A DNA stretch of 64,000 nucleotides, taken from NCBI RefSeq assembly GCF_000403435.2, contig NZ_KE159711.1:236880-300879 (forward strand). Reading direction: 5' to 3'. Both the position numbers and the translations under genes were made by a program. The notes below the pieces were generated by a model. It was not told where the DNA came from. It ran no database searches and was given only the letters and a program-made list of their open reading frames with translations. Every line of letters begins with the position of its first letter. The first letter of the stretch is position 1. The stretch is from Oscillibacter sp. 1-3. GTDB lineage: Bacteria > Bacillota > Clostridia > Oscillospirales > Oscillospiraceae. Below, piece after piece: positions 51,748 through 60,590 of this stretch.

Positions 51748-52125
51748 ATGAAAACAAATGAAGAACTGCGCACCAGCCTGCGAGCCATCGACCGCAGAAG
51801 CTACCCTGCCTATAAGTCTCTGGCGGGAAACTGGTCTTTCGGTAAATATATCTTGAATATCGAACACGTCCAGGGAGACCCCTTCGCCGCACCATCGCAA
51901 CTCAGTGGGACGGTGGATAGCCGGACAGCGGGTTTCCCCACCGCCTGCTGGGAGGCCCCCTGGAATCGCACCGCCCTGGAGGATTACCTGCTCCGGCGCT
52001 TTGGCCGTCAGGCGGGGCGGTTCTTCCGCTTGGCCAGGGCTCCGGGAAGAGCGGGGTGCTGGCAGTGACCATTCCCGGCCAGGAGACACTGGAGCGGACG
52101 GACTGTGAGGTGCGCTCCGACGCTA
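51748..52125 (+). pseudogene. COG3044-type ABC-ATPase gene, N-terminal fragment
   Basis: The start MKTNEELRTSLRAIDRRSYPAYKSLAG and YILNIEHVQGDPFAAPSQL are typical of the large predicted ABC-ATPases of COG3044 (about 550 residues). A one-base shift near 52020-52035 moves the frame (RFF then LGQGSGKSGVLAVTIPGQE). The match ends at CEVRSDA near 52125. The middle of the protein, with its P-loop, is missing. The C-terminal part resumes at 52860. Confidence 0.8.
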
Positions 52126-52176
52126 TGTTACTTATTCAGTTGTGATTGTGGTAATAGTTGACTGTTATTCTAATAT

Positions 52177-52656
52177 TTAACCTAACTCCTTAAATTCTCC
52201 CTCCTGAATAGAAATATCAATATCAAATTTTGTGTTCGCGCCCGCAACTATCTTAATTCTATTGTTTCCACTTTCTATATTCAAAGTGCTTTGAATTGGC
52301 TCTGACATTTCGGTGTCACATTCAGCAATGATTGAAACATCTCCCTTGGGATTTATCAATACCAGTTTCATCTTTCCAGAGGAAACATTTATTATGTATG
52401 TTATCTCTAAAGATTTATCTTCCTCTGCGTCAAAAACCCATATGGTGTCCATACCCTCCATTTTTTCAACGCTTGCCGTAAAATGTCCGTCCTCTGCTGT
52501 TTGTTCATAAGTATTAAGATTATATGAATTTGTATTACTTGCTATTTTTATATCGTTGTCATATATGGCAACCATAAGATTTGCACAACCTGTCATTAAA
52601 CAAACAACAATCATTCCTGCACCAAGCATTTGCACCAAGCATTTTTTTGTTTTCAT
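52177..52656 (-). CDS. Small lipoprotein inserted within a split ATPase gene
   Basis: 159 residues. A hydrophobic signal ends in the lipobox MTGC. The mature part is rich in Asn, Asp, Ile and Lys with AT-rich codons, unlike the flanking ATPase pieces. The C-terminus is beta-rich (MKLVLINPKGDVSIIAECD). GGAGG precedes the ATG. The promoter probably lies in the 170-bp repeat copy just upstream. Function unknown; it looks acquired. Confidence 0.65.
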   Translation of the reverse strand: MKTKKCLVQMLGAGMIVVCLMTGCANLMVAIYDNDIKIASNTNSYNLNTYEQTAEDGHFTASVEKMEGMDTIWVFDAEEDKSLEITYIINVSSGKMKLVLINPKGDVSIIAECDTEMSEPIQSTLNIESGNNRIKIVAGANTKFDIDISIQEGEFKELG

Positions 52657-52692
52657 AATGTGCCTCCATAAGCTATGATTTATTCAATTAAG

Positions 52693-52862
52693 ATAGCTTT
52701 GCCCCCAACGTGGATCCTTCATGCGGATACGACCAATCATTTACCCAGCTCACATCATAGAAGCATTATAGAGAAAAAGCAATCAAAATTTCAAATTTAT
52801 ATGCAATCCATATCTTATTTTGAAGTTATTCATATTCTTGTCCACTATACTGGTGAAATCTC
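52693..52862 (-). repeat. 170-bp direct repeat, copy 1, carrying an outward promoter
   Basis: It matches 55058-55227 over 170 aligned bases with about 8-9 differences and no gaps. On the minus strand it contains TTGAAA (52794-52789), an 18-base spacer and TATAAT (52770-52765), directed at the lipoprotein gene. Its far end touches the resumed COG3044 ATPase reading frame, marking an insertion or recombination junction. Confidence 0.85.
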
Positions 52863-53436
52863 TTTCTTGGAGCGGGCGTTGGATCTGTGGCAGAAGGCGG
52901 GGGTATCTTTGATTCTGGTGGTGGGAAGCAGCGGAGCCTACTTCCATATTGCCAACTGTGTGGTGCAGATGGATGCCTACCACGCCAAAGATATCACGGC
53001 GCAGGTCAAAGCGGCGCTGGAAGGCCGGCCTGCACCCATGCTGTCTGCGCCAGGGTTCCATCTGCCTGCGGGCGGACGGGTTGTTGACCTGTCCGGCGAC
53101 CGCCAGACCCGGAAGAACTACCGCGGAAACGGATACTGTCAAGAGCGGCTGAATGTCAAGCGGTTCGGGAAGACCGCCTTCTCCGCAGGGGACCTGGAAC
53201 TGGATCTGCGCTATGTGGAGCAGCTGGTGGATGCCGGGCAGACTCTGGCTCTGGCTTACATGGTGCGCTACGCCCGGGAGCATCTGACGGGACAATCTGT
53301 GGAAGAAATTTCAGCAGCGCTGCTGCGGCTGGTGGAGTCAGGGGACCTTGGGGCCGTCTGCGGCAATGCGGTTGTCCCCGCCGGCCTGACGCTGCCCCGG
53401 CTCCAGGAGATATTTGCGTGTTTTAATCGCTGCTGA
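52860..53436 (+). pseudogene. COG3044-type ABC-ATPase gene, C-terminal fragment
   Basis: From FLERALDLWQKAGVSLILVVGSSGAYFHI through MDAYHAKDI and VVDLSGDRQTRKNYRGNG it matches the last ~190 residues of COG3044 ATPases. There is no start or ribosome site; the in-frame residues before 52860 come from the repeat. With the fragment at 51748-52125 it is one gene that lost its middle and gained the lipoprotein plus repeat. Confidence 0.8.
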
Positions 53437-53483
53437 GAGAACAACAAGAAAATATTGCTCACTACGCAATTTAATTATGAAGC

Positions 53484-53524
53484 AAGCAGGCGCGGCAAGA
53501 TCATAAATCTTACCGCGCCTGCTT
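53484..53524. terminator. Terminator between the ATPase remnant and the DUF3795 gene
   Basis: AAGCAGGCGCGG and CCGCGCCTGCTT with a further inner AAGAT/ATCTT stem. It serves the converging units. Confidence 0.75.
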
Positions 53525-53540
53525 ACTTGAAATGCCCTGC

Positions 53541-53915
53541 TCAGCGAATGCCGGTCTTAATGAATTCAATCAACTTTTCCACATCGTCAAATTCATCATA
53601 GTCACCAAATATTCCCTCACGGTGATAAAGAATGCCTCTTTTTTCATTTGCTTCAAGACAATCCAACAGATGCGTCTCCCCATACCGTTTGGCAAACAGG
53701 GTAAAGGCGTAGGGCTTGATTTTATTCAGTAATCCTTTTTTACAGGTCTCTGTGCAGGCATAACAATGCGAAATGCCCCTTTCGGAAGAGCACCTCTTGT
53801 TTTCGCACTTATCCGCATCGGGACATCCATCCGACCCACAGCCATCGCATCTCACGTTCTCCGAGCACAAACAGCACGCAAGGCCACATCGTGCAACACC
53901 TAGTTCTCGCCGCAT
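53541..53915 (-). CDS. DUF3795-type cysteine-rich protein
   Basis: 124 residues. At least 12 Cys within the first 60 residues (CGLACCLCSENVRCDGCGSDGC, then CENKRCSSERGISHCYACTETC) match DUF3795 zinc-binding proteins. The C-terminal half is helical (FDDVEKLIEFIKTG). It follows the HU gene on the same strand by 22 bases. Function unknown. Confidence 0.8.
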   Translation of the reverse strand: MRRELGVARCGLACCLCSENVRCDGCGSDGCPDADKCENKRCSSERGISHCYACTETCKKGLLNKIKPYAFTLFAKRYGETHLLDCLEANEKRGILYHREGIFGDYDEFDDVEKLIEFIKTGIR

Positions 53916-53937
53916 TTCCCCACCCCACCAAATCTTT

Positions 53938-54210
53938 TTACTGGATCGCGTCCTTCAGAGCTTTGCCAGCTTTGAATACCGGAGCTTTAGACGCAGCAAT
54001 CTCGACAGGTTCCTTTGTCCGTGGGTTCCGGCCGGTGCGGGCCGCACGGGCCTTGACCTCAAAAGAGCCAAAACCGACCAGCTGAACTTTATTCTCCGCC
54101 TTGAGCGCATTCTCCACAACTCCAGTAAATGCGTTCAGCGCAATTTCACAGTCCTTTTTGGGCAGGCCGCTGGCCTCAGCCATCGCAGTAATCAGTTCAT
54201 TTTTGTTCAT
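53938..54210 (-). CDS. hup: HU-family DNA-binding protein
   Basis: 90 residues, full length for HU. It starts MNKNELITAMAEASGLPKKD, with the beta-arm core VGFGSFEVKARAARTGRNPRT and the C-terminal FKAGKALKDAI. It bends and compacts DNA as a dimer. I chose the ATG at 54210 over 54216 because GGAG is correctly spaced only for it. Confidence 0.95.
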   Translation of the reverse strand: MNKNELITAMAEASGLPKKDCEIALNAFTGVVENALKAENKVQLVGFGSFEVKARAARTGRNPRTKEPVEIAASKAPVFKAGKALKDAIQ

Positions 54211-54294
54211 AAACATTCTCCTTCTGTATAAAAAGTCGCTCGTGTAATTATAGCCGCCCCATTGGGAAAAGGCAACCTACATCTCAGAAATTCT

Positions 54295-55059
54295 TTATTC
54301 CTTACTATACTTGTCATAGCGGCACTGCTCAAATACAGCGTTTCCCAACAGTGTAATCGCCTGCGCAGGGCATGAACTGATGCAGCGATAACACATTGTG
54401 CAACGATCTCCCGCTGTTGCTTTGTGATTCTTTAGGGTGATGTTTCCCATTGGGCATATCTGGGCACATAGTCCGCAGCCCACACAGGCTTCACTGATTT
54501 TCAGCTTATCAGAGTAGTCCTTCGTCTTGCCATAATACCATAGGCGCTGACCCAAGAGGCCTGCTGCTCTGTTATAAAAGTTTAAGCCATCCCTTGGGTA
54601 TTTGCCTTGCTTGATCTCTTGCGCACATTTTTCAATCTTTCTGTCCGCCGCTTTTATGATCTCCCGATTTTTTTCAACAGATCTTTTCAGCAGCTTCACA
54701 TCGCAAATCGAATCCGGCATACAGATATGCAGGCCGCCAACGATACTCGCGCCACACTTTTTCAATAGCCGTGCAGAACATCCTGCTCCATCCCCGCTGA
54801 ACAATCCCATTGTGGCAACACAAAGCACTTGCTTGTTTTTCCAAAGTTCCGAATTGTCTTTGATAAAGTTCCGTACCATAACTGGCGCATTGGAGAATTG
54901 AACGGGGTATGCCAATACAATAAACTCGTGCTGTGATAATAAACGCACAGTTTCTTTTCCCTCAATGGGAACTGCCTGCGCATTTTCATCCAATAAATAA
55001 ATCAGCTTTTCGATACAGTGTTTTGTGTTCCCTGTTCCACTTAAATATACGCCAATCAT
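54295..55059 (-). CDS. EFR1-type flavodoxin-ferredoxin fusion protein
   Basis: 254 residues. The N-terminal flavodoxin-like domain has the FMN phosphate loop SGTGNTKHC (about 8-16). The C-terminal ferredoxin part holds two [4Fe-4S] motifs, CVGCGLCAQICPMG and CTMCYRCISSCPAQ. EFR1 proteins carry electrons between unknown partners in anaerobes. The ATG is at the edge of the 170-bp repeat, so its original upstream region has been replaced; the repeat's promoter would drive it. Confidence 0.88.
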   Translation of the reverse strand: MIGVYLSGTGNTKHCIEKLIYLLDENAQAVPIEGKETVRLLSQHEFIVLAYPVQFSNAPVMVRNFIKDNSELWKNKQVLCVATMGLFSGDGAGCSARLLKKCGASIVGGLHICMPDSICDVKLLKRSVEKNREIIKAADRKIEKCAQEIKQGKYPRDGLNFYNRAAGLLGQRLWYYGKTKDYSDKLKISEACVGCGLCAQICPMGNITLKNHKATAGDRCTMCYRCISSCPAQAITLLGNAVFEQCRYDKYSKE

Positions 55060-55227
55060 AGCTTTGCCCCCAACGTGGATTCTTCATGCGGATACGACCA
55101 ATCATTTCCCCAGCTCACATTGTAGAAGCATTATAGAGAAAAAGCAATCAAAATTTCAAATTTATATGCAATCCATATCTTATTTTGATGTTGTTCATAT
55201 CCTTGTCCACTATACTGGTGAAACCTC
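55058..55227 (-). repeat. 170-bp direct repeat, copy 2
   Basis: See copy 1 at 52693-52862. The promoter elements are kept (TATAAT on the minus strand at 55135-55130). It reads into the EFR1 gene. The plus-strand YhfC gene begins 58 bases beyond its other end. Confidence 0.85.
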
Positions 55228-55284
55228 GCTTGGCCTTCTACTTGGTGGATGGTGTATTGTGGGGATAGAAAGGAGTTGCTGAAA

Positions 55285-56109
55285 ATGTTAGAAAGTTTGA
55301 CTGTAACCCCAACAGCTATCATCATCATGGCGTTGGTTGGTCTGTTCACACTGGTACTACCGCTGGGGCTTGGAATTTTCTTTTGGCGAAAGTCAAAGGG
55401 GCGGTGGCGGTTTTTCTTCATTGGCTGTATCATATTCCCCGTCTTTGTGCTGATCCTGGAACGGACTGCACACAGCCTCCTGCTCTATGGCGCTCCTGGA
55501 GCAGTGCTGCAGGAAAACATCTGGCTGTATGCTTTTTATGCCGGTCTGATGGCGGGCGTTTTTGAGGAATGCGGCCGCTGGCTGGCTTTCAAGCTTTCCC
55601 TCCGATGGAGCCGAGGGCCAGGGGATGCGCTGATGTACGGCGCGGGACATGGAGGCATAGAGGCGATTCTGCTGGCCGGGATGACGATGTTAAGCAATAT
55701 TACGCTCGCTTTGGCTTTGAATCGCGGCGGACTGGAAGCGGTAGAGGCTATGATGGGTCCTTTATCGGAAACGGGGCTGGCTGCCATCCAGGGCTTATGC
55801 GCTAACCCGGCAGGCATCTATTTCTGGACCGGTTTTGAACGGCTGGTGGCGGTGGGGCTGCACATCGCGCTGTCGGTACTGGTGTATGTCTCTGTAAGGC
55901 GGAGGGACAACTGGTTCTGGTTCCCCGCCGCCATCCTGCTCCACACCCTGGTAGATATGGTGACGATCCTTGCCAATGCCTGGCTACCCATTGCGGCTAC
56001 TGAGGTGATTGCCGCCCTGCTGACTCTGGGCAGCATCGCCCTGGCCCGCAAAGTTTATATAGAAGAGAAAGAGGACAGCCTACCACCATTTTCCGGCTCG
56101 CACCCCTGA
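55285..56109 (+). CDS. YhfC-family intramembrane metalloprotease
   Basis: 274 residues, about eight transmembrane helices. EECGRWLAF, YGAGHGGIEAILL and HTLVDMVTI supply the Glu/His residues of the YhfC family, related to CPBP-type membrane proteases. AAAGGAG lies 9 bases before the chosen ATG (MLESLTVTP); upstream in-frame residues are not conserved-looking. Substrate unknown. Confidence 0.82.
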   Translation: MLESLTVTPTAIIIMALVGLFTLVLPLGLGIFFWRKSKGRWRFFFIGCIIFPVFVLILERTAHSLLLYGAPGAVLQENIWLYAFYAGLMAGVFEECGRWLAFKLSLRWSRGPGDALMYGAGHGGIEAILLAGMTMLSNITLALALNRGGLEAVEAMMGPLSETGLAAIQGLCANPAGIYFWTGFERLVAVGLHIALSVLVYVSVRRRDNWFWFPAAILLHTLVDMVTILANAWLPIAATEVIAALLTLGSIALARKVYIEEKEDSLPPFSGSHP

Positions 56110-56215
56110 AGTGCTTTCTGAAAATTCTTTCCCATGCTATAAAAGAGCATTGTGTGAGAAGCACCCCCCAAAAGCACATGCTATGATAGGCCCATCAAAC
56201 ATAGGAGGTGCCAAT

Positions 56216-57160
56216 ATGCACGCATGGGAAACAATCGAACACTCTTTGGATTACATTGATGAGCATCTGGGGGAAGAGGTCAAGATCGAAGAGTTGGCCG
56301 GTATGGCCGCTCTCTCGCCATTTTACTTTCAGCGACTGTTCAAACGTCTAGTACACAAGCCGGTTCAGGAGTATGTCAAACTCCGTCGGCTGGCCAAAGC
56401 GGTAGAAGCCTTGCGTGATCCGAGCCGGAGGATACTCGATGTGGCTCTGGACTACGGCTTTTCCAGCCACGCCAATTTCACGCGGGCCTTCAAAGACGCC
56501 TACACAATTACCCCGGAAGAGTATCGGAAGGCGCTCCCTATGCTCAACACTTTTGACCGCCCGGAGGTCGCTGCCAACTATGTGCTGATTAGCGAGGGTG
56601 TTCCGCTGGTGGTGGGAGATATCGTCCTGGAGCTCGAACGGAAGAGTCTAACCGCACCGGAATCCTATATCGGGTTTGAAACCGCTGTCAGCATCGCCGC
56701 GCAGACGCCGGTCGGTGAGAGTACCGGCGTGGATGTTCCCGGCCAGCTCTGGCGCCAGTATCACACCGAGCGGAACGCCACTTCCCCAGGGATCCATACC
56801 GGGGTGGAACTGGGGATGTCGCACTCGGCGGATCCTAAGCTGGGTACTTTCCGGTATTTTGCTGGCGGATTGGCGAAAAGTGGTCCCGGCCCGCTTCCGG
56901 ACGGCATGGTTCTGCGGGAGCTGCCCGCTGGCGAGTATGCCGTCTGTAAAGTGGAAGCAGAAGATTTCGAGACGCTGGTGACCGTTGCTCTGAACCAGGC
57001 CAGCCGGTATCTCTTTGGCACATGGCTTCCGCAGCACAGTCTCACGACCGAGCCGTTTTCGGCTGAAAAGTATTATCGGACCACGGAAGATGTAGCTTAT
57101 ATGGAGCTGTGGGTCATGCCCAAACCCACGCTCACCGCAGACGGAGCTACAACTGTGTGA
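56216..57160 (+). CDS. AraC-family regulator with GyrI-like effector domain
   Basis: 314 residues. Two HTH motifs at about 10-110 (LAGMAALSPFYFQRLFKRLV and ILDVALDYGFSSHANFTRAFKD), then an effector-binding domain of GyrI/Rob type (about 150-314). AGGAGG 7 bases before the ATG fixes the start. Rob-like proteins sense drugs or small molecules; no pump gene is adjacent except YhfC upstream. Confidence 0.88.
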   Translation: MHAWETIEHSLDYIDEHLGEEVKIEELAGMAALSPFYFQRLFKRLVHKPVQEYVKLRRLAKAVEALRDPSRRILDVALDYGFSSHANFTRAFKDAYTITPEEYRKALPMLNTFDRPEVAANYVLISEGVPLVVGDIVLELERKSLTAPESYIGFETAVSIAAQTPVGESTGVDVPGQLWRQYHTERNATSPGIHTGVELGMSHSADPKLGTFRYFAGGLAKSGPGPLPDGMVLRELPAGEYAVCKVEAEDFETLVTVALNQASRYLFGTWLPQHSLTTEPFSAEKYYRTTEDVAYMELWVMPKPTLTADGATTV

Positions 57161-57690
57161 GGACTCCAGAACAAGCCCGTCTTGCGCCTTGTCCACATAC
57201 ACCTGCACACGGAATCTTCCCTACTGGATGGTACCAGCCACAATAAAAAAGGGAAGGTGGTACAGATATAAAAACAGGGGCCAGAAACGACCTTGTTAAC
57301 ATGCGGTCAAGAGGCTGAAAAAGTATATGGAGCATTAGAGCTGAAGACAAGGTGGAAAAAATTCTCTGAAACCATCTTTGCAGGAAAGATTAACTATTAG
57401 AAGTCACCCCCGCCAAAATGAAGGACGGTGGAAAAAGTTAGATGATTCAAAAAGGGTATAGCAAAGCAGAGGTCCAGGAGGACCCCGGATAGCTATTGAG
57501 AGGAATCAGATCGCTGGGCAATAAGGCTGTTTGGATCTCCAGAGCGAAGATACGCCGCACCAGTTTCTTATAAGGCGACGTTGCTTGCCGTTTAGCACAT
57601 TCCCCGGAAACAGTGCAAAAATGGAGTAGGTGCTTTTAGCGTGTGATAACCATTCACAAGGGTTATCCAAATTTTATTTTTAAGACCAAA
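57161..57690. other. Intergenic region without supported genes
   Basis: About 530 bases of mixed composition between the AraC gene and the BlaI promoter. No frame has a ribosome site or recognisable protein. Its end at 57690 borders the BlaI promoter. Confidence 0.45.
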
Positions 57691-57696
57691 GTAGTA

Positions 57697-57753
57697 TTGA
57701 CAAGAAATTAAGACTGTGGTAGTATATTAGCGTAGCCACTACCACAGTCTTAA
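57697..57753 (+). promoter_or_regulatory. Promoter with perfect dyad operator for the BlaI-type gene
   Basis: TTGACA (57697-57702), 17-base spacer, TAGTAT (57720-57725). A perfect 16-bp inverted repeat (57708-57723 and 57738-57753, 14-base spacer, core ACTGTGGTAGT) covers the -10 region. BlaI-type repressors bind such dyads, often with a TAGTA-like core, so this is probably its own operator. Confidence 0.85.
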
Positions 57754-57770
57754 AAAGGAGGTGTTACCAA

Positions 57771-58130
57771 ATGGACATTAAGCTGTTTGCTTCTGAACTG
57801 AAAGTGATGTCCGTCCTTTGGCGCGATGGCGACGTTCCCGCGAAACATATCGCCAAACTGCTGACCGAGGAATTGGGCTGGAATGTAAATACCACCTATA
57901 CCCTGATTAAGCGTTGCATTAAAAAGGGGGCTATTGAACGCTCCGAACCCGGTTTCATATGTCATGCGCTTGTACCGCAGGCGGAAGTACAGGAGGCGGA
58001 AACAAACGAGCTGATCGACAGGGTATATGACGGCTCTGCCGACAAGCTGTTCGCGGCTTTGCTGGGGCGAAAAAAACTGAGTGCCGAGCAAATTGAAAAG
58101 CTGAAACAGATTGTTGGGGATTTGGAATGA
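57771..58130 (+). CDS. BlaI/MecI/CopY-family repressor
   Basis: 119 residues. Winged helix SELKVMSVLWRDGDVPAKHIAKLL...NTTYTLIKRCIKKGAIERSEPGF and a C-terminal dimerisation helix (KLSAEQIEKLKQIV). It is normally inactivated by a BlaR1/M56 sensor-protease after beta-lactam or wall stress. The partner gene starts 10 bases downstream but is truncated, so repression here may be locked. AAAAGGAGG before the ATG. Confidence 0.92.
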   Translation: MDIKLFASELKVMSVLWRDGDVPAKHIAKLLTEELGWNVNTTYTLIKRCIKKGAIERSEPGFICHALVPQAEVQEAETNELIDRVYDGSADKLFAALLGRKKLSAEQIEKLKQIVGDLE

Positions 58131-58140
58131 GGTGGTGCAA

Positions 58141-58425
58141 ATGAGCTTTGCGGGGGCCGTGATGATTTTGGCAATCACCATCATACGCGCCCTGGCGATC
58201 AGCTTACTGCCCAAAAAGACTTTCCTGGCACTTTGGGGGATAGCGGTTGCGCGGCTGTTGCTCCCGTTCTCACTCCCCTCCACGTTCAGCGTATATTCGC
58301 TGATAGGCAGTCAAACTTCCGGGATTGCCGCAACAAAAGTCCCACAGATTAACAAGGTTTTGCCGATTGATACGATAGGGCAAATGGCTACTATGCCCGG
58401 TGTCAACGCCAATTTGAAATTGTAA
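58141..58425 (+). pseudogene. M56/BlaR1-type sensor protease, N-terminal fragment cut by IS21
   Basis: About 94 residues remain: MSFAGAVMILAITIIRALAIS, LPKKTFLALWGIAVARLLLP and a short loop. They are the first two membrane helices of BlaR1-like proteins. The zinc protease domain and sensor are gone. The last codons and the stop (TTG TAA) fall in the left end of the IS element. Confidence 0.88.
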
Positions 58426-58477
58426 GAAAACGCCGAAGAAATTTTGTAGTTTTTCGGCGGGGGGGGGGGTAACAGAA

Positions 58478-59275
58478 TCAGTTATTTCCTTGCAGGAAAA
58501 GAGTATTTACGATTTGCTGTTTCTGGCGCATAAATTCCTTGCGCTCCTTCAGGCGGTAAGACTCACCCTTGATGTTGATAACGGTGCAGTGATGCAGTAC
58601 ACGATCCAGGATGGCGGAGGCGATGGTGACGTCGGCAAAGACCTCGTTCCACTGGGAGAAGGTTTTGTTGGAGGTGAAGACGGTGGATGTTTTCTCGTAC
58701 CGCCTGGCAATGAGCTGAAAGAACAGGTTTGCACCCTGGATGTCCATGGGGAGGTAGCCGATTTCGTCGATGATGAGCATCCTGTACTTGGCCAGAACCT
58801 TGAGCTTGTCCGGCAGACGGTTCTCAAAATGGGCCTTCTTGAGCTGTTCAATGAGCTGGTGGCAGTTGATGTAGTAGGTGGAGAAACGGTGCTGTGCCGC
58901 CACCAGGCCCAAAGCGGAGGCCAGATGGGTCTTGCCCACGCCGGGCGGGCCGAGGAAGACCACATTCTCCCCGTTTTCCAGGAAGCGCATGGTAGCCAAC
59001 TCATCGATCTGGCGCTTGTCGATGGAGGGCTGGAAAGAGAAATCGAAGTCGTCCAGGGTTTTCTTAATGGGAAAGCCAGACATCTGGATCTGCTTCTCAT
59101 AGGCCCGTCTCCGCTTGGATTTGGCTTCTTCTGAGAAAATGTGATCCAAAACCTCCACAATGTTGAGCTTGTCCGCCACCGCCCGTTCCAGGTAGTTGTC
59201 CAGAATCTCCAGGGTGTTTTTCATTTTAAGGGCTTCCAGGTTTTCCCTCAGCCTGTCCATAGTAAATTCAGTCAT
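58478..59275 (-). CDS. istB: IstB-type ATP-binding helper of IS21
   Basis: 265 residues. Walker A GPPGVGKTHLASAL, Walker B LIIDEIGYLPMD, sensor region SNKTFSQWNEVF. It is a AAA+ ATPase (DnaC-like) that assembles on target DNA and stimulates IstA. I chose ATG at 59275, overlapping the IstA stop by 8 bases, rather than the ATG at 59290. Confidence 0.93.
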   Translation of the reverse strand: MTEFTMDRLRENLEALKMKNTLEILDNYLERAVADKLNIVEVLDHIFSEEAKSKRRRAYEKQIQMSGFPIKKTLDDFDFSFQPSIDKRQIDELATMRFLENGENVVFLGPPGVGKTHLASALGLVAAQHRFSTYYINCHQLIEQLKKAHFENRLPDKLKVLAKYRMLIIDEIGYLPMDIQGANLFFQLIARRYEKTSTVFTSNKTFSQWNEVFADVTIASAILDRVLHHCTVINIKGESYRLKERKEFMRQKQQIVNTLFLQGNN

Positions 59276-60491
59276 ACAGCACCTCGTCATATCTGGATAA
59301 ATCGGAGGGCTTCAAGGGGAAATCTATTACTTTGCCCTGTTCCAGCAGAACATTTTCCGCATCTATTGTCTGTTTCAGCGTAATCCTTCTATAGTGCTGA
59401 GGATTGACAACCATGTCCTTCCTTTGATACGATATTCGATGCAGAGCGATCTGCTTTCCCTCATAGTAGGCGGCCAGCATACTGTCGAGGGCCACGACTG
59501 CCACATCTTTGCCGATGTACTCCGCTGGCACGGAGTACTGATTCCCGGCGTATGAGATGAGGCAGTCTTTTTGTACCCGCCTAAGGTTGATCTTGTCGAT
59601 GATGTACTCACGGGAAAGAGGACTCAGCCCCTCTTTTTGCAGCCGCTCAAAGGGAATCTCGTTGGTGGTGGCATGGACTTTGCCATTGACCTTATTACAC
59701 CAAGCCAAGGCTTGTCCATTCAAATCTGCCAGGCTGTTGTACTTGATCCCGACCATGAAGTTGTCCCGCACAAACTGCACCGTCCGCTCCACTTTTCCTT
59801 TCGTCTGACCACGATATGGCCGGCACAGGATGGGTTTGAATCCATAGAATCCCGCGAAGTCCTCAAACTGCCGGTTTAGTGTGGAGTCCTCCTGCTTCAA
59901 AAGCCGCTTGATGACTACCTGCTTCATGTTATCGTACAGAATCTCCTCCGGGTAGCCTCCGAAATACCGAAACGCGTTCTGATGGCACCGTATCAACGTG
60001 TTTGTGCTCATATCTGTGACAAATTCGATGTACCGCATCCTTGAGTACCCCAGAATCATGAGAAAGCAGTACAGCTTCTTCCACTTTCCGTCCTCGTATA
60101 CCAGGTGATCCTCGAAGAATCCCCAGTCCATCTGCCCTTGCTTTCCTGGCATCGTCTCAAACCGCACCGTTGCTTTCTCATTCAAGTCCATCTTCCGGCT
60201 GCTCACATACGCCTTGACAATACTGTAACCTCCGTCAAACCCCATCTCCCGCAGCTTCTCCAGTATCCGCAACGCTGAATACGGCGCCTCTTCCAGCCAC
60301 TCGTCCACGATCTGCTTGTACGGGTCCATCTTTGTTGGCTTGGGTTCGCTCAATGTGTACTCCGGCTTCTGCGGCGATTCCGCGTACCGCTTTGCCGTCC
60401 GCGGGTCCATGTGGTACTTCCGTCCCAGCTCCACATAGCTCAGCCCTTTTTGTCTGTCGCTTCGGATATCCATCCACTGTGCTCCTTTCAT
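59268..60491 (-). CDS. istA: IS21-family transposase
   Basis: 407 residues. HTH at about 10-35 (DRQKGLSYVELGRKYHMDPRTAKRYA). The DDE core shows QMDWGFFED, EEILYDNMKQV and GKVERTVQFVRD; a C-terminal beta domain follows (YSVPAEYIGKDV). Complete, so the element may be active. Confidence 0.93.
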   Translation of the reverse strand: MKGAQWMDIRSDRQKGLSYVELGRKYHMDPRTAKRYAESPQKPEYTLSEPKPTKMDPYKQIVDEWLEEAPYSALRILEKLREMGFDGGYSIVKAYVSSRKMDLNEKATVRFETMPGKQGQMDWGFFEDHLVYEDGKWKKLYCFLMILGYSRMRYIEFVTDMSTNTLIRCHQNAFRYFGGYPEEILYDNMKQVVIKRLLKQEDSTLNRQFEDFAGFYGFKPILCRPYRGQTKGKVERTVQFVRDNFMVGIKYNSLADLNGQALAWCNKVNGKVHATTNEIPFERLQKEGLSPLSREYIIDKINLRRVQKDCLISYAGNQYSVPAEYIGKDVAVVALDSMLAAYYEGKQIALHRISYQRKDMVVNPQHYRRITLKQTIDAENVLLEQGKVIDFPLKPSDLSRYDEVLYD

Positions 60492-60590
60492 TTTCTGACT
60501 CCCTTTCCGGGCTCTTTCTCGCCCTGATTGGGAGTCTATCTTTTTCCCTTCACCTCCGCCACTAAACTACATTTTTTCCTCGGCGTTTTC

